From the NCBI GenBank assembly GCA_003952965.2, contig RXIC02000063.1, positions 1 through 64,000 of the forward strand: 64,000 bases of DNA, read 5' to 3'. The position numbers were made by a program, and so were the translations under genes. A model generated the notes under the pieces. That model worked only from the letters and a program-made list of their open reading frames with translations. It did no database searches and was not told the origin of the DNA. Positions 13,998-25,000 of this stretch are shown here, one piece after another. This DNA is from Morella rubra (Eukaryota; Streptophyta; Magnoliopsida; Fagales; Myricaceae). The stretch's first letter is position 1; every line of letters starts with the position of its first letter.

Positions 13998-16193
13998 TTA
14001 TGACCCAATCCAGCTGTAGCCAGGTTGCTTCATCACTCCATTTCTCTGCATCAATTCCCTAACATTAGCCGATTCTTCCCATTGACCCACAGCTGCATAT
14101 ATATTTGATAGAAGCACATAGATTGAAGGATCACTGCCCTCAGTTTCAAGAAGAAGTCCAGCAACTATCCTTCCTAGCCTTATATTTCCGTGAGCAGCAC
14201 AAGCACTAAACAATGTCCACAAGATATTGGAGTTTCGAGTCTTGACATGCTGACTCTTTATTATTCTCTCTGCTTCATCAAGGTACCCACCTCGACCTAG
14301 AAGGTCAACAATGCAAGAAAAATGATCCACTTTGGGGAGCAAGCCATAATTTTTCACCATGCAGTTGAAAATCCGAGTACCATCATCAACTAAACCTGCA
14401 TGGCTGCAGGCAGAAAGAACTGCAGTGAAGGTGGCGTGATCTGGTTTGACCCCTGACGAGTCTTGCATCGCCTCAAAGCAGTTTACAGCATCTTTTCCTT
14501 GCCCATGCTGCCCGTGAGCAGATATTAGGGCATTCCAAGAAACTATATCTCTTTTGCCCATTGCATCGAACACTCTCAAAGACCAATCTAAAACACCACA
14601 TTTTGCATACATTGTCATGAGGGCATTACATAAAGATGTCTCCGAGAATAACCCAAATGCAAAAATGTAACCATGAACCTGTTTCCCATGACGCAATGAT
14701 GAAATGCTAGCACAAATGCTCAAAATAAGACTCAAGGTATAAACATCCGGCCTTTGTTCTGTTTTCAGCAATTGAGCAAATTGCTCTAACCCCTGCATTG
14801 GACATCCATTTAACAGTGACCCCGCAATGACACTATTCCAGGAGATCAAGTTTCTGGAATAGATATTGCGGAATATTTCGTAAGCCTGCTTTATCTTCCC
14901 ATGCTTAGAGTACCCAGAAACTAACGCGTTTGAAACTGGAACTTGAGACATGAGCCCATTTTTAGATGCAAGGGCATGTATCATCTCCACATTTTCTAAG
15001 CACTCTGAGCATGCCAATAAACTTCCAAAAGTAAACTCATCTGGCTCAATTTTTGCCCTCTGCATCTTCAGGTAGGCCAAGATTGCTGATCTACCAAAAT
15101 TCCCTTGAGCATAGCTGGAGATTATGGCGTTCCAAGAGATAAGATCTTTCTCCTCCAATCTCTCAAAAACCATGCGAGCAGCATGTAAATCCCCACAATT
15201 CGAATACATGGTTATAGTTGCATTGCTCACAGATGTCCATGCTTCAAAGCCTATCTTAATAGCCTGGGTATGTACTTGACTCCCAAATCTTGCATATGAA
15301 CAGGAGCTCATCACACTCACAAAAGTAAGTTCAGTAGGCCTGAGACAAGCCTCTTGCATCTTTTGGAATACCCCCAAGGCCTCTTCACCTTTTCTCACTC
15401 CTACCAAACCATCTATCATCACATTAAAAGTAATCTGATCATAAACGTCCTCTCCTGCCTCCTTGAATGCCTCATAAGCATCGGAAACACATCCACATTT
15501 AAAATACATCGTAAGCAGAGAATTAACCACAGAAGTTCTAACCAAATACCCAGTTTTAATCACCAATGAATGCACCTGCCTCCCTAAATCCAATTCCTCC
15601 GTAGAACACATAATCAAGACACTGGAAAAGGTATAGCTGTCATGCCTAACATCCATCCGTTGCATTTCATTAAACATGCTAACAGCAAACTCCTCATGCC
15701 CATTCTCCACGCAGCCCGTAATCATCGCATTCCAAACTGCTACCTCATTCCTCGGCATTCTGTCATATAGCTCCCAAGCATCCTCAATGTAACCCAGCTT
15801 AGTACAAGCCGACAACAGCGTCGTCCAGGAGTAAACATCCGGGCTGTCAATCTCGTCAAAAACCCGTTTCACCGAATCCAAATCCTCCACTCTCGCATAC
15901 AATGAAAGCAGTGTGTTTGAGACATGAGGGTAGGCTCCGAGGCCCGTCAGTATAGCATGGGCGTGGAGTTGATGCCCGAAACTAGTTTCCCGGAGATTAG
16001 CGCAGGCGGTGAGAGCGGTGGAGAGGGTGTAGTGATCAGGTTTAGGGTTTTGGAACGACTGAATTTGGGTGAACAGTCGGAGGCCATCGGAGTAGCGGTT
16101 TGAGCGAGTGAGCTTTGCGAGCAATTGGTTGAGCTTAAGAAGTTGCTGTTGGGCGAGGATTTCCGTCATGGGTTTGAAAAATGTGAGCTTCAT
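13998..16193 (-). CDS. PLS-class pentatricopeptide repeat protein, At3g49740-like
   Basis: A single 731-aa open frame. PPR proteins bind organellar RNA in a sequence-specific way and act in editing, splicing, stabilisation or translation; targeting is expected to mitochondria or plastids. The repeats are of alternating P, L and S type, with signatures such as VSNTLLSLYARVEDLDSVKR, DLISWNAIISSYAQ, CNALMTMYAKCGVLDWSLRV and DIVSWNALISAHGQHGQGKD. The C-terminus has the E-motif pattern (LLGRGGYLDEAERII, YVLLSNIYAAVGQWEES) and stops at PGYSWIGS without a DYW domain. Length and sequence agree closely with remembered At3g49740. The start at 16193 is the first ATG; a second in-frame Met (MTEIL) lies eight codons on. 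The gene is head-to-head with the next PPR gene. Orthology is good; the RNA target is unknown. Confidence 0.95.
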   Translation of the reverse strand: MKLTFFKPMTEILAQQQLLKLNQLLAKLTRSNRYSDGLRLFTQIQSFQNPKPDHYTLSTALTACANLRETSFGHQLHAHAILTGLGAYPHVSNTLLSLYARVEDLDSVKRVFDEIDSPDVYSWTTLLSACTKLGYIEDAWELYDRMPRNEVAVWNAMITGCVENGHEEFAVSMFNEMQRMDVRHDSYTFSSVLIMCSTEELDLGRQVHSLVIKTGYLVRTSVVNSLLTMYFKCGCVSDAYEAFKEAGEDVYDQITFNVMIDGLVGVRKGEEALGVFQKMQEACLRPTELTFVSVMSSCSYARFGSQVHTQAIKIGFEAWTSVSNATITMYSNCGDLHAARMVFERLEEKDLISWNAIISSYAQGNFGRSAILAYLKMQRAKIEPDEFTFGSLLACSECLENVEMIHALASKNGLMSQVPVSNALVSGYSKHGKIKQAYEIFRNIYSRNLISWNSVIAGSLLNGCPMQGLEQFAQLLKTEQRPDVYTLSLILSICASISSLRHGKQVHGYIFAFGLFSETSLCNALMTMYAKCGVLDWSLRVFDAMGKRDIVSWNALISAHGQHGQGKDAVNCFEAMQDSSGVKPDHATFTAVLSACSHAGLVDDGTRIFNCMVKNYGLLPKVDHFSCIVDLLGRGGYLDEAERIIKSQHVKTRNSNILWTLFSACAAHGNIRLGRIVAGLLLETEGSDPSIYVLLSNIYAAVGQWEESANVRELMQRNGVMKQPGYSWIGS

Positions 16194-17139
16194 TCCTCAT
16201 TTTCTGAAAATGCAGCTGCCGGCACTGTAAGAGGGTTTGGTCAGCCGGGCGATCGTTGAAGCCCTGAGCACCGTGGGTTCCCGCCATACCTTAATCGCCG
16301 AGTAATTAAGGCACGTGTCTCGCGCAAACGACAGCGTTCCGCACGTTTAAGATGCTTGATTGCTTTCGAATTTATCAACCCATCCCTGAGATTCTTTAAA
16401 GGGTAAGACCGTAAGACAAATAAATATAATTTGGTTATGAATACTAACACCAATTTTTAAAGGACAAATTGGGATAATAATTCTTGTGTGTTTTACAATT
16501 TTGACATGAATTCTATAGTTTTTCAAATCCTATAATTTTTGAAAATTAGAGTTTACATGGCAAAAAGTAATTTTCTTGGGTCACTGATAAATAAAAAGAC
16601 ACAAATACCCATGTCTAAGAATTGAGAAATATTAGAATAGAAGTAAAGTTATAGTTTGTTCTATATGTTTAGATAAAATTATACAAAATAAACAAAATGT
16701 TCATCTAAAACTAAATTTTTAAAAATAATAAAAATTTAAGATAAATTATTAAAATAGAATTTTAATAATTTTATTTAAAAATATTAATTTTTTATTTTTT
16801 CATTAAATTATTAGATTGAGAGTTACTAGATTAAATTGTTGGATCGATAGAGCTACCTAATTTTTGTCCAAAAGACTAATTATGACTTTACAATATTTAC
16901 AGTACAAGCGAAACTTCAGCTTAAACAGGTTCCTCTCCCTGGTTCTACTTTGCCCGTGAGCTATGAAAGAAGCCCCCAGTATGTGACGGAGAATTGAATG
17001 AAACTTTGCGAGCAATTGGGTGAGCTTAAGAATTGAAGAAAAGTTTGTGAATTTGTTTTACGCTTCTTCTTCGTTCTTTTAATGGGTTAGTAACCAAGGA
17101 AAGCCTAGTTGAACCGTAGTTTGCAGAGCCACAAAGGAA
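16194..17139. promoter_or_regulatory. Shared upstream region of two divergent PPR genes
   Basis: 946 bp separate the two start codons, so both promoters lie here. The middle (about 16440-16880) is very AT-rich, and both flanks are more mixed. The phrase TTTGCGAGCAATTGG.TGAGC occurs near 17006 and again, as coding sequence of the left gene, near 16117. It may be a small duplication of the start region. Core promoter elements were not assigned. Confidence 0.4.
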
Positions 17140-19164
17140 ATGCAGAAACTATCTTCAAGAACCAGGACTTTCTTCAGCAAACGCCCTCACTTCCTCCTTT
17201 CCTCCAAACCAAGCCAGCTCTTTAACCTCCTTCACGCAACCTCATACGTCACTGACCCCGAAACTCCCCAATCCCGTCCCTCTCACTCTCAAGTGATTCT
17301 TTCCCGAAACCCATCACAACTCAATCCGAAACGCAACGGAACCGTCAATCAGCGCAACCATAACCATCTATCAGACGAGAAAAATGCTGGGCTCGGGCTA
17401 GTTCGCCTTCAAACCAGCCCGGATGATCAGGCCCATGATCAGAGCCACGACGAGTTTGCCGCCGATGTCGAGAAGGTATACAGAATCTTAAAGAAATTCC
17501 ACTCCAGGGTTCCTAAGTTGGAGCTCGCTTTGAAAGAATCTGGTGTCGTTATGCGTTCGGGATTAACCGAACGCGTATTGAATCGCTGCGGAGATGCTGG
17601 GAACTTAGGGTACAGGTTTTTCGTTTGGGCTTCTAAGCAGCCCGGTTATAGACATAGCTACGAAGTGTACAAAGCTATGATAAAGATTTTAGGCAAAATG
17701 AGGCAATTTGGTGCTGTTTGGGCGCTGCTTGAAGAAATGAGAAAAGATAGTTCTCAGTTGATATCCCCTGAAGTGTTTGTTATTCTGATGAGGCGGTTCG
17801 CCTCGGCTAGGATGGTTACTAAAGCAATTGAAGTGTTGGATGAAATGCCGAAGTACGGTTGCGAGCCTGATGAGTATGTGTTTGGGTGTCTGTTGGACGC
17901 TTTGTGCAAGAATGGTAGTATTAAGGAAGCCGCATTATTGTTTGAGGATATGAGGGTTCGATTTACGCCCACGCTTAAGCATTTTACCTCGTTGCTGTAT
18001 GGTTGGTGTCGAGAAGGAAAGCTCATGGAGGCCAAGTTTGTCTTGGTGCAGATGAGGGAGGCGGGGTTTGAGCCCGATATTGTGGTGTATAACAATTTGC
18101 TCGGTGGGTATGCTCAAGCAGGGAAGATGAGTGATGCGTTTGATCTTTTGAAGGAAATGAGGAGGAAGGGTTGCGAGCCGAATGCAACTTCGTATACTAT
18201 TTTGATTCAAGCGCTCTGTGGGCAGGAGAAAATGGAGGAGGCAATGCGTATGTTAGTTGAGAGTCAGAGGAATGGTTGGGAGGCTGACGTAGTGACCTAC
18301 AGTACGTTGATAAGTGGGTTTTGCAAGCGAGGGAAGATTGATAAGGGCTATGAGCTTTTGGACAGAATGATACAGGAAGGCCATACTCCTAGTCAGACGA
18401 CTTATTTGCACATAATGGTGGCTCACGAGAAGAAGGAACAGTTGGAAGAGTGTATGGAACTCGTGGAGGAGATGCGAAAGATTGGTTACATTCCTGATCT
18501 AAGTATTTATAACACAGTGATTAGGTTAGCTTGCAAGTTGGAGGAGGTTAAGGAAGGTGTTCGACTTTGGAATGAAATGGAAGCAAGTGGACTTAGTCCA
18601 GGGCTTGACACCTTTGTCATAATGATTCATGGATTTATTGGGCAAGGTTGTTTGGTTGAAGCTTGTGAGTACTTCAAAGAAATGGTTGGTAGGGGTATTC
18701 TCTCTTCTTCTCAGTATGGTACCTTGAAGGAGTTATTTAATTCTCTATTAAGAGCCGAGAAGCTTGAAATGGCTAAAGATGTATGGAGTTGCATCACTAA
18801 TAATGTGTGCGAGCTTAATGTGTATTCGTGGACAATTTGGATTCACGCACTCTTTTCGAATGGGCACGTGAAGGAGGCTTGTTCCTATTGTCTGGACATG
18901 ATGGATGCAGATGTAATGCCGCAGCCAGATACTTTTGCTAAACTCATGCGTGGGTTAAGGAAACTTTATAACAGGCAGATTGCAGCTGAGATAACAGAGA
19001 AGGTAAGGAAGATGGCTGCAGATAGACAGATTACTTTCAAGATGTATAAACGGCGAGGAGAAAGGGACTTGAAAGAAAAAGTCAAGGAGAAAAAGGATGG
19101 GAGAAAAAGGAGGGCTCGTCGACGCCGTTGGGGTGGAGGACGTGGTTCAGCTAAACTTTTATAG
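17140..19164 (+). CDS. P-class pentatricopeptide repeat protein, At3g49730/At5g65820-like
   Basis: An intronless 674-aa frame. The first ~100 residues are Ser/Arg/Pro-rich and low in acidic residues, fitting an organelle transit peptide (probably mitochondrial). From about residue 170 there are consecutive 35-aa P-type repeats, for example DEYVFGCLLDALCKNGSIKE, DIVVYNNLLGGYAQAGKMSD, NATSYTILIQALCGQEKMEE and DVVTYSTLISGFCKRGKIDK. There is no E or DYW extension. The C-terminus is strikingly basic (KKDGRKRRARRRRWGGGRG), which is odd for a plain P-class protein. It may help RNA binding or act as a nuclear signal. A P-class role in organellar RNA stability or splicing is expected; no target can be read from the sequence. 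The ortholog call rests on remembered similarity and on position beside the At3g49740-like gene. Confidence 0.94.
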   Translation: MQKLSSRTRTFFSKRPHFLLSSKPSQLFNLLHATSYVTDPETPQSRPSHSQVILSRNPSQLNPKRNGTVNQRNHNHLSDEKNAGLGLVRLQTSPDDQAHDQSHDEFAADVEKVYRILKKFHSRVPKLELALKESGVVMRSGLTERVLNRCGDAGNLGYRFFVWASKQPGYRHSYEVYKAMIKILGKMRQFGAVWALLEEMRKDSSQLISPEVFVILMRRFASARMVTKAIEVLDEMPKYGCEPDEYVFGCLLDALCKNGSIKEAALLFEDMRVRFTPTLKHFTSLLYGWCREGKLMEAKFVLVQMREAGFEPDIVVYNNLLGGYAQAGKMSDAFDLLKEMRRKGCEPNATSYTILIQALCGQEKMEEAMRMLVESQRNGWEADVVTYSTLISGFCKRGKIDKGYELLDRMIQEGHTPSQTTYLHIMVAHEKKEQLEECMELVEEMRKIGYIPDLSIYNTVIRLACKLEEVKEGVRLWNEMEASGLSPGLDTFVIMIHGFIGQGCLVEACEYFKEMVGRGILSSSQYGTLKELFNSLLRAEKLEMAKDVWSCITNNVCELNVYSWTIWIHALFSNGHVKEACSYCLDMMDADVMPQPDTFAKLMRGLRKLYNRQIAAEITEKVRKMAADRQITFKMYKRRGERDLKEKVKEKKDGRKRRARRRRWGGGRGSAKLL

Positions 19165-22008
19165 TTTTTTGAATGAGAGAGTTGTTATGATCTAAACGAA
19201 TACTGTCAGCTGATTGTGTGAGGTGATAGGTTCGCGGCCAGTATCAGATGGTAATAGTACTGGACCTATTAATATCCCTCAGAAAAACTTTGTTTGAAGG
19301 TTTACGGGATGCAACACTCACAATAGATGCTTCAACAAGAAAGAGCTGCTAATTTTTAATGGTCTGAGATTATGTGCCGCTGCACAATCAGAAACGAAGG
19401 GGTTGGCTCACTTTGCTCCTTCAAGTTCTGCCTGGGAATCTGTATTATCTCAAATTCCCGTTCTTATGGAAGAGAGGGAAGAGATGCAGTTGGCAAAGCA
19501 TACTCTGGGTTCTCCAGTCTTTATCTCCTCAGTACATCTCTACAAGGTTTCGTATATGCTATTTACAGCCTTCATATATCACTGAAAGATTGAGGATCGG
19601 ATTTCAAACATAAAGTGCAGATAGTCTCCTACTTGAGCCAAATTCTAACAGATGACCTGTAAGATATTGTTTAGGCCTATTCATCGTAAGAGACAAACTC
19701 TAGTACCTATTATTCACTGTGATTTTGGACACCTTTTTTCATTCATTGAGGCGGTTGAAAGGTACTGTATGGTATTGCACAATCTTGCTTTACCATGTTT
19801 TTCTTCTATTTTCAGTTGCTGCTAAATTGATTTATTGCTATTCAATGACTCATTATCATATTACACTGGTGATTTATTGTAATTTTTATGTTATATGTAT
19901 TTGATGTAGCTAATTTGCAGCCAGTAGCATCTAAAATGCATCCTTTGCTGTACAATCTGCTTTAGTCATTTTTGTGCTTTTCCGAGTCGAACAGAGAGTG
20001 AAAACAACAATGTGGTAATTCTTTGTGCCTGCGACTTGATTTATTGTTGCAAACATCTTAGGAGAAGAATCTGAATATAAAAGCAGTAAAGCTTATTTAG
20101 TCTGGTGAATTTTAGATGTTCTTGATCAACTCAATAGAGCTCATTATACGGTGGCTTTGGTCCCTTTATTATTTCTTGAAATGGAGAACTGCATTTGTCA
20201 CTTGAGGATCTTTCATGAGTTTTGACAGAAAAAGAGTTCAGCCTGAACTTGATGGTGGGGTTCCAGAAAGTAAAAGAAAAGATATCCTTCGGCTTTGGGC
20301 TCTCCATAATGAGTTACACCTAAGTATTGGTCAGGCCAATAAATCCTGGACTTAATCAGTGACAAAAGGTTTAGACTATAATGCTACGACGCCTACTAGA
20401 TGGAGAAGTCAATGTGATTTCATCATAATCTTTGAAAAGTGAAACAACCAATTCATTTCCTAGGAAACTTCCATGCATTAAGATCGTTAAAATCTTTGAA
20501 TTAAACAGGTTGTTGGTATCCTTGGTCAATTTAGTAGAGCTCATCATATGGTTAAATCCTGTCCTTCAAGAATCATCACAGATTTTTTGTTTTGCTGCTT
20601 GACCATTACTGATGTGCCTCACTTAGCTACACTACATTTAAATATCTGAGTGATTAACTTTTTGACAAATTGATCATACAACTTAAACTTTTGAAGTTAT
20701 GTCATAGTTTTTGTACATTGAAAGAGGGATATATGAGATGTTTTCAATCTTAAATCATGTCCATGACGTTATAGTGCGTCTGAGGATAGGACGTTAAGTC
20801 GAGAGCAGAATATATGCATATTGTTTATTGTTACTGGCTGGTGCACTTGTCCTATTCTAGGTAATGAAAATGTAGTATTCTTCGAACTTGTACTGCCTTC
20901 TCTCTTTTCCAAGTGCACAGTCACAGTCAAAATCATAAAAAAATATTTCCAGCATATGGTAGTGAAGATAATGCAATAAAAACCAAGTAAATAGTTTTCT
21001 TTTTGTTTTAAGGTTCAACAATTCTGTATTCATGATTGCTTCCAGTTTCAATAATTTTGTTTTCATACTTGTGTCGATTTGTTCAAAGTGATGGTTATAG
21101 TGTATACTTGATGATTCTCACCTGACAGGAATATTATAGAACTTATACTTGAGATGGGTAGGGTCGTTTAGTTTTTAGCCACTCTTGTGTTTTTCCCTCA
21201 GTTTTTAACTAGAATCAAGTATGTGATTTTGGAAGTTGTAATTGATTAGAATAAATTTAGCTCTCCTCTTTCCTTTTTCCCTATGCTCCCTATTTTCTGT
21301 GATGTGTTTGGTTCTGTACCCTCTATGTGGATTCTATTCCACAATTAGGTGTAGATGTTTCTGGAACTGAAGTTGTAGTCGAATTTTGCTTGGGAGATCA
21401 TCAAATGGAAACTTGAAGAAATCTGAGTTTTAGGAGCATGTTTGGATGTAAGATAATGAAAGCTATCTCTGCTGCTCATAGACCAAACTAGGAAGGAAGC
21501 TGCATCTCACCCTTAGCACAGGATTTTTTTTTGTTTGAAGTCCTAAGTAAAGTATATATAATAAAAGAACCATGCATACAAGCTATTGTGTTTTTATTGT
21601 ACTAATCCATCACAATGGGAAGTTTTTCAATGTTACCAGGATCCAACACTCCAAAACACAGATAGAAGTGTCATGTATCGTAAAAGCACTCAATCTTTCA
21701 CAATTTTAAAGGGATACTAATTATGTAATTGATGGCAGTCATATACTAGTAGGTGGATTCATTCATGTGCTCCTCTGTATACAAAAAACCAATCCCGGTA
21801 TTGCTCCTCAAATGTAAGCACAGTTGAAGAATGGAGGTTCCAAGCTGTTCAATTTGTTTTCTCCCTCTGTCAATCATTACTTTCCAGAGACTAATAGAGT
21901 CCTAGTACAACTTCCTCCAAAATCATCTTCGTATTATCAGCAATCATTTTGGTTTAAAAACCAATGTTGTCTTCTCTCTATATCTCCGTACTAACAGGAG
22001 CTTCCACA
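19165..22008. other. Intergenic region between convergent PPR and DUF21 genes
   Basis: 2.8 kb with no confident gene. It must hold the 3' UTRs of both neighbours. A stretch at about 19345-19590 stays open in one frame and reads with a protein-like composition (LCAAAQSETKGLAHFAPSSS..), but I do not recognise it and see no clear start. Two diverged phrases of the form CTTG.TCAA.T.AGTAGAGCTCAT.ATA occur near 20118 and 20520, perhaps remnants of a duplication. Confidence 0.4.
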
Positions 22009-25000
22009 TCATTGACTCCCTTCGTGAAGATCCGTCTCGTCATAGATTTCTTCCTAAATGAACAAAAGGGAGAGGGTTGTAATTTCTTGAGGGTGTGATG
22101 ATAAAAGTTGGATTGAGTAAAAAAAGTTCCTCCTACCTGTAGGAGCTCTTCAATGACATCTTCTAGTGTTATAATACCAATAGCTTCCCCTTCTTTGGTG
22201 AAATTTAGGAGTGGCTCATCGTTGATATGCAGGACTTCTGAGTGGAAGTCATTTGACCATTTCTTGCTCTTGGATTTGTTCACATTGGTATCACTAGGTA
22301 GACTCTTCCACTTCTTGAGTGCTCTCTTGCTCTTTAAACTTTTCTCCTGAGGATACCTTTCACCTTGGATGTCCAACCTCACATCTCTTGCTAAATTTAT
22401 TCAATTAACGCAAATTAGCCTGTGGGAAAATTTACTACTAGCATGGATAGAGTAAACATGGCTAGCCAAATGCATAAAGTTGGTGCTTACCATCAGTTGG
22501 TTTTTCAGTAGCTGATAGCTCTGCGTCGCTGTGGTCTCTAACAACAACAGCCATATGGCTATGGCCTTTCTGAAACTCATTTAGTATGTCATACAAAGGC
22601 ATTGTTTCTGAGACCCTACCAGACAACCCCAAGTACATTCCACATCAATTGCAATGATTTCAGAATGTGCACAAAGGACTAATCATTTGGCTACATCACT
22701 AGTAAACATGTAGAATATGACTTTGTGTGAACATATTCATGTATTCACATTCTGTTTATTTATGCAAAGTAACTGTGTTTTTCAGCATCCTCTCCAATTT
22801 GGGCAAGATGGTCCAATTTAGAGAGAGATAGACACAGCGTGTGGATTATAGCCCTACAACATTTTGTTGCTTGCATTAATTACATTGATTATTGTGCAAT
22901 GTGGATCTTATAACATTCAATGCATTGTGTGTCTATCTCTCTCTAAATTAGACCATCCAATTTAGGCACCAAATAGGAGAGTATCTCTCTCTCTCTCTCT
23001 CTCTCTCAGTTTTTCATAAGACAAAGTTAATACCTTGGGATCTTGCGGATAGTGACATTCTTTACGGGCACCTCGTCAGCTGGATGGACAGTTAATAAGT
23101 TCTTCACCTAGAATTAATGAGTTAGTAAGTTCTTTATCACTTATTTAAGAATATAGAGTGATGGACACCTCACATACTACAATTGCAAGATATAATTTGC
23201 TGAATCAATAACTCATTAGGCAAACACAAATTTTCATCTACATGAGGAATAGAAAGGGGAACAAAGAGAACAGAACAATCAAGAATGATGATTTTTATGG
23301 AACAACATATATTTGTACCAGTACACGTCTCACTATTGACTAGAAGGAAAATGAAATACCAGTATAAGCCCAATGATGTTTCCCGGTTGCTCATAATATA
23401 CTGGCACTCTACTATGCCCTTCTTCCAAAATTAGCTTCATCAGATCCCTACACATTCACCAGATAGAATAAGGCATTTGATCGAGTCCAAGGAGAAAATA
23501 AAACGCAACTTGTTAGATTTTTGTTTTCCAATTTTATTTTATTTCCTTTTTCTTTTTCGTTTAACAGAGACTCATCATAAAAACCTGTCAAGTTTGGCAT
23601 TGATGTCAATTGCAAAGGTTTCAGATATAGGAGTCATCGCATCCCTCGCTGTTTTCTCAGACAGTTCAAGTGCTCCTGCGATGATCGTTGTCTCATCTCG
23701 TGTCAGTTCTCCTCCTTTTCCAGCCTGCGTACAAGCCAACAGAGAACAAGGACTTAAATGTGTAGGCAAAGAAGAAACAGCTACAAAGGGTTGAGAAATA
23801 AGTACCTCGTTACCGTGCAAATCCACTAAAGTTTTCAATTCAGCTCGACGAAAGAGAGCATCATGGTCTTTCCCCAACAAAAGATCTAATAGCTGGAAAT
23901 ATGTTACAAAAAATACGGATCATTCATGCAGATAACCATGCAGGTATCGAATAACCTTTTTATTGGCGCCTTAAAAAGCTCAAGGGCCTGAAAATTGATG
24001 CACTGAATATGACCTTGCTTATTGGATAAGCAACAGGAAAACAGATCCAAACCAGTATCCGGACAACTGGAGCCATTGCTGCACCAATTGCCAAACCATA
24101 TCGAGAACAAACAGCTTGCGGGAAAATCTGCATAACAAGTTGTAGCTGTTCACTGAGCTATCCCAATTGAGATAAATTTTCTCTACCTAACAATTTCACT
24201 TTCACACATTGCAGCTCCAGTTTTTTCTGGCAAGTGTATGTATACAGAGGCATGTAGAATGCGAATGGAACTGTTCATTTCTATTTGGAACGTTCAGTCA
24301 AACAATTCTTTGTGTAACCACATCTGCCTTCTCCGAGGCAAGCTTCCATGAGGCTAAAAATCTAAGATTCACTCGGCTCTATCTAGAGGAGTTTTAAAGT
24401 CAAAAGCAGTTGAATGAAATTGGAACGAGACGGGCTGGTCACGTCATTTAATGAGCTGAGAAGACAAAATTATGTAGCCTAATCTCGACTTGACTCATTA
24501 AATGTTGTGACCAACCTTAGAACATTAGATTTGTTTTTTTAAATCATAGCCATCTCTTTGCATGACTTTGCACAAAATTCGTTCTCAATTGAAACAACCT
24601 CCACATGTCTGTTAGTCGGCTCGTTATTCTGCTAGATGAATTAATGAAAGCAAAATCTTGCCAAACACATCCAAACATACCCCAAGACAAGAAACAGACC
24701 TCACCAAACAAAAGTATCAAGGTTACTGAAAGAATGATAGCTTCCCATGCGGTGACCAAACTGTCCAGGAAAATGGGAAGTGCCTGAAAAAACAAGTCGC
24801 AGGAGTCAATTAGGGCAATTATATTTATAGTTTCAAAAGTAAACTGTTACAAACAGTAACAACACTTACCTCCATTGCAGCAGCATTGCAGAGGAGAAGG
24901 GTGCAAAGCAATAAGTGTTGCCTTCTCACAACTGGCAGTATCTTCGCTGTTGCAACATAGTGCTATCTTTAAGTTGAGTCCATTCTACAGTGCTCTATCC

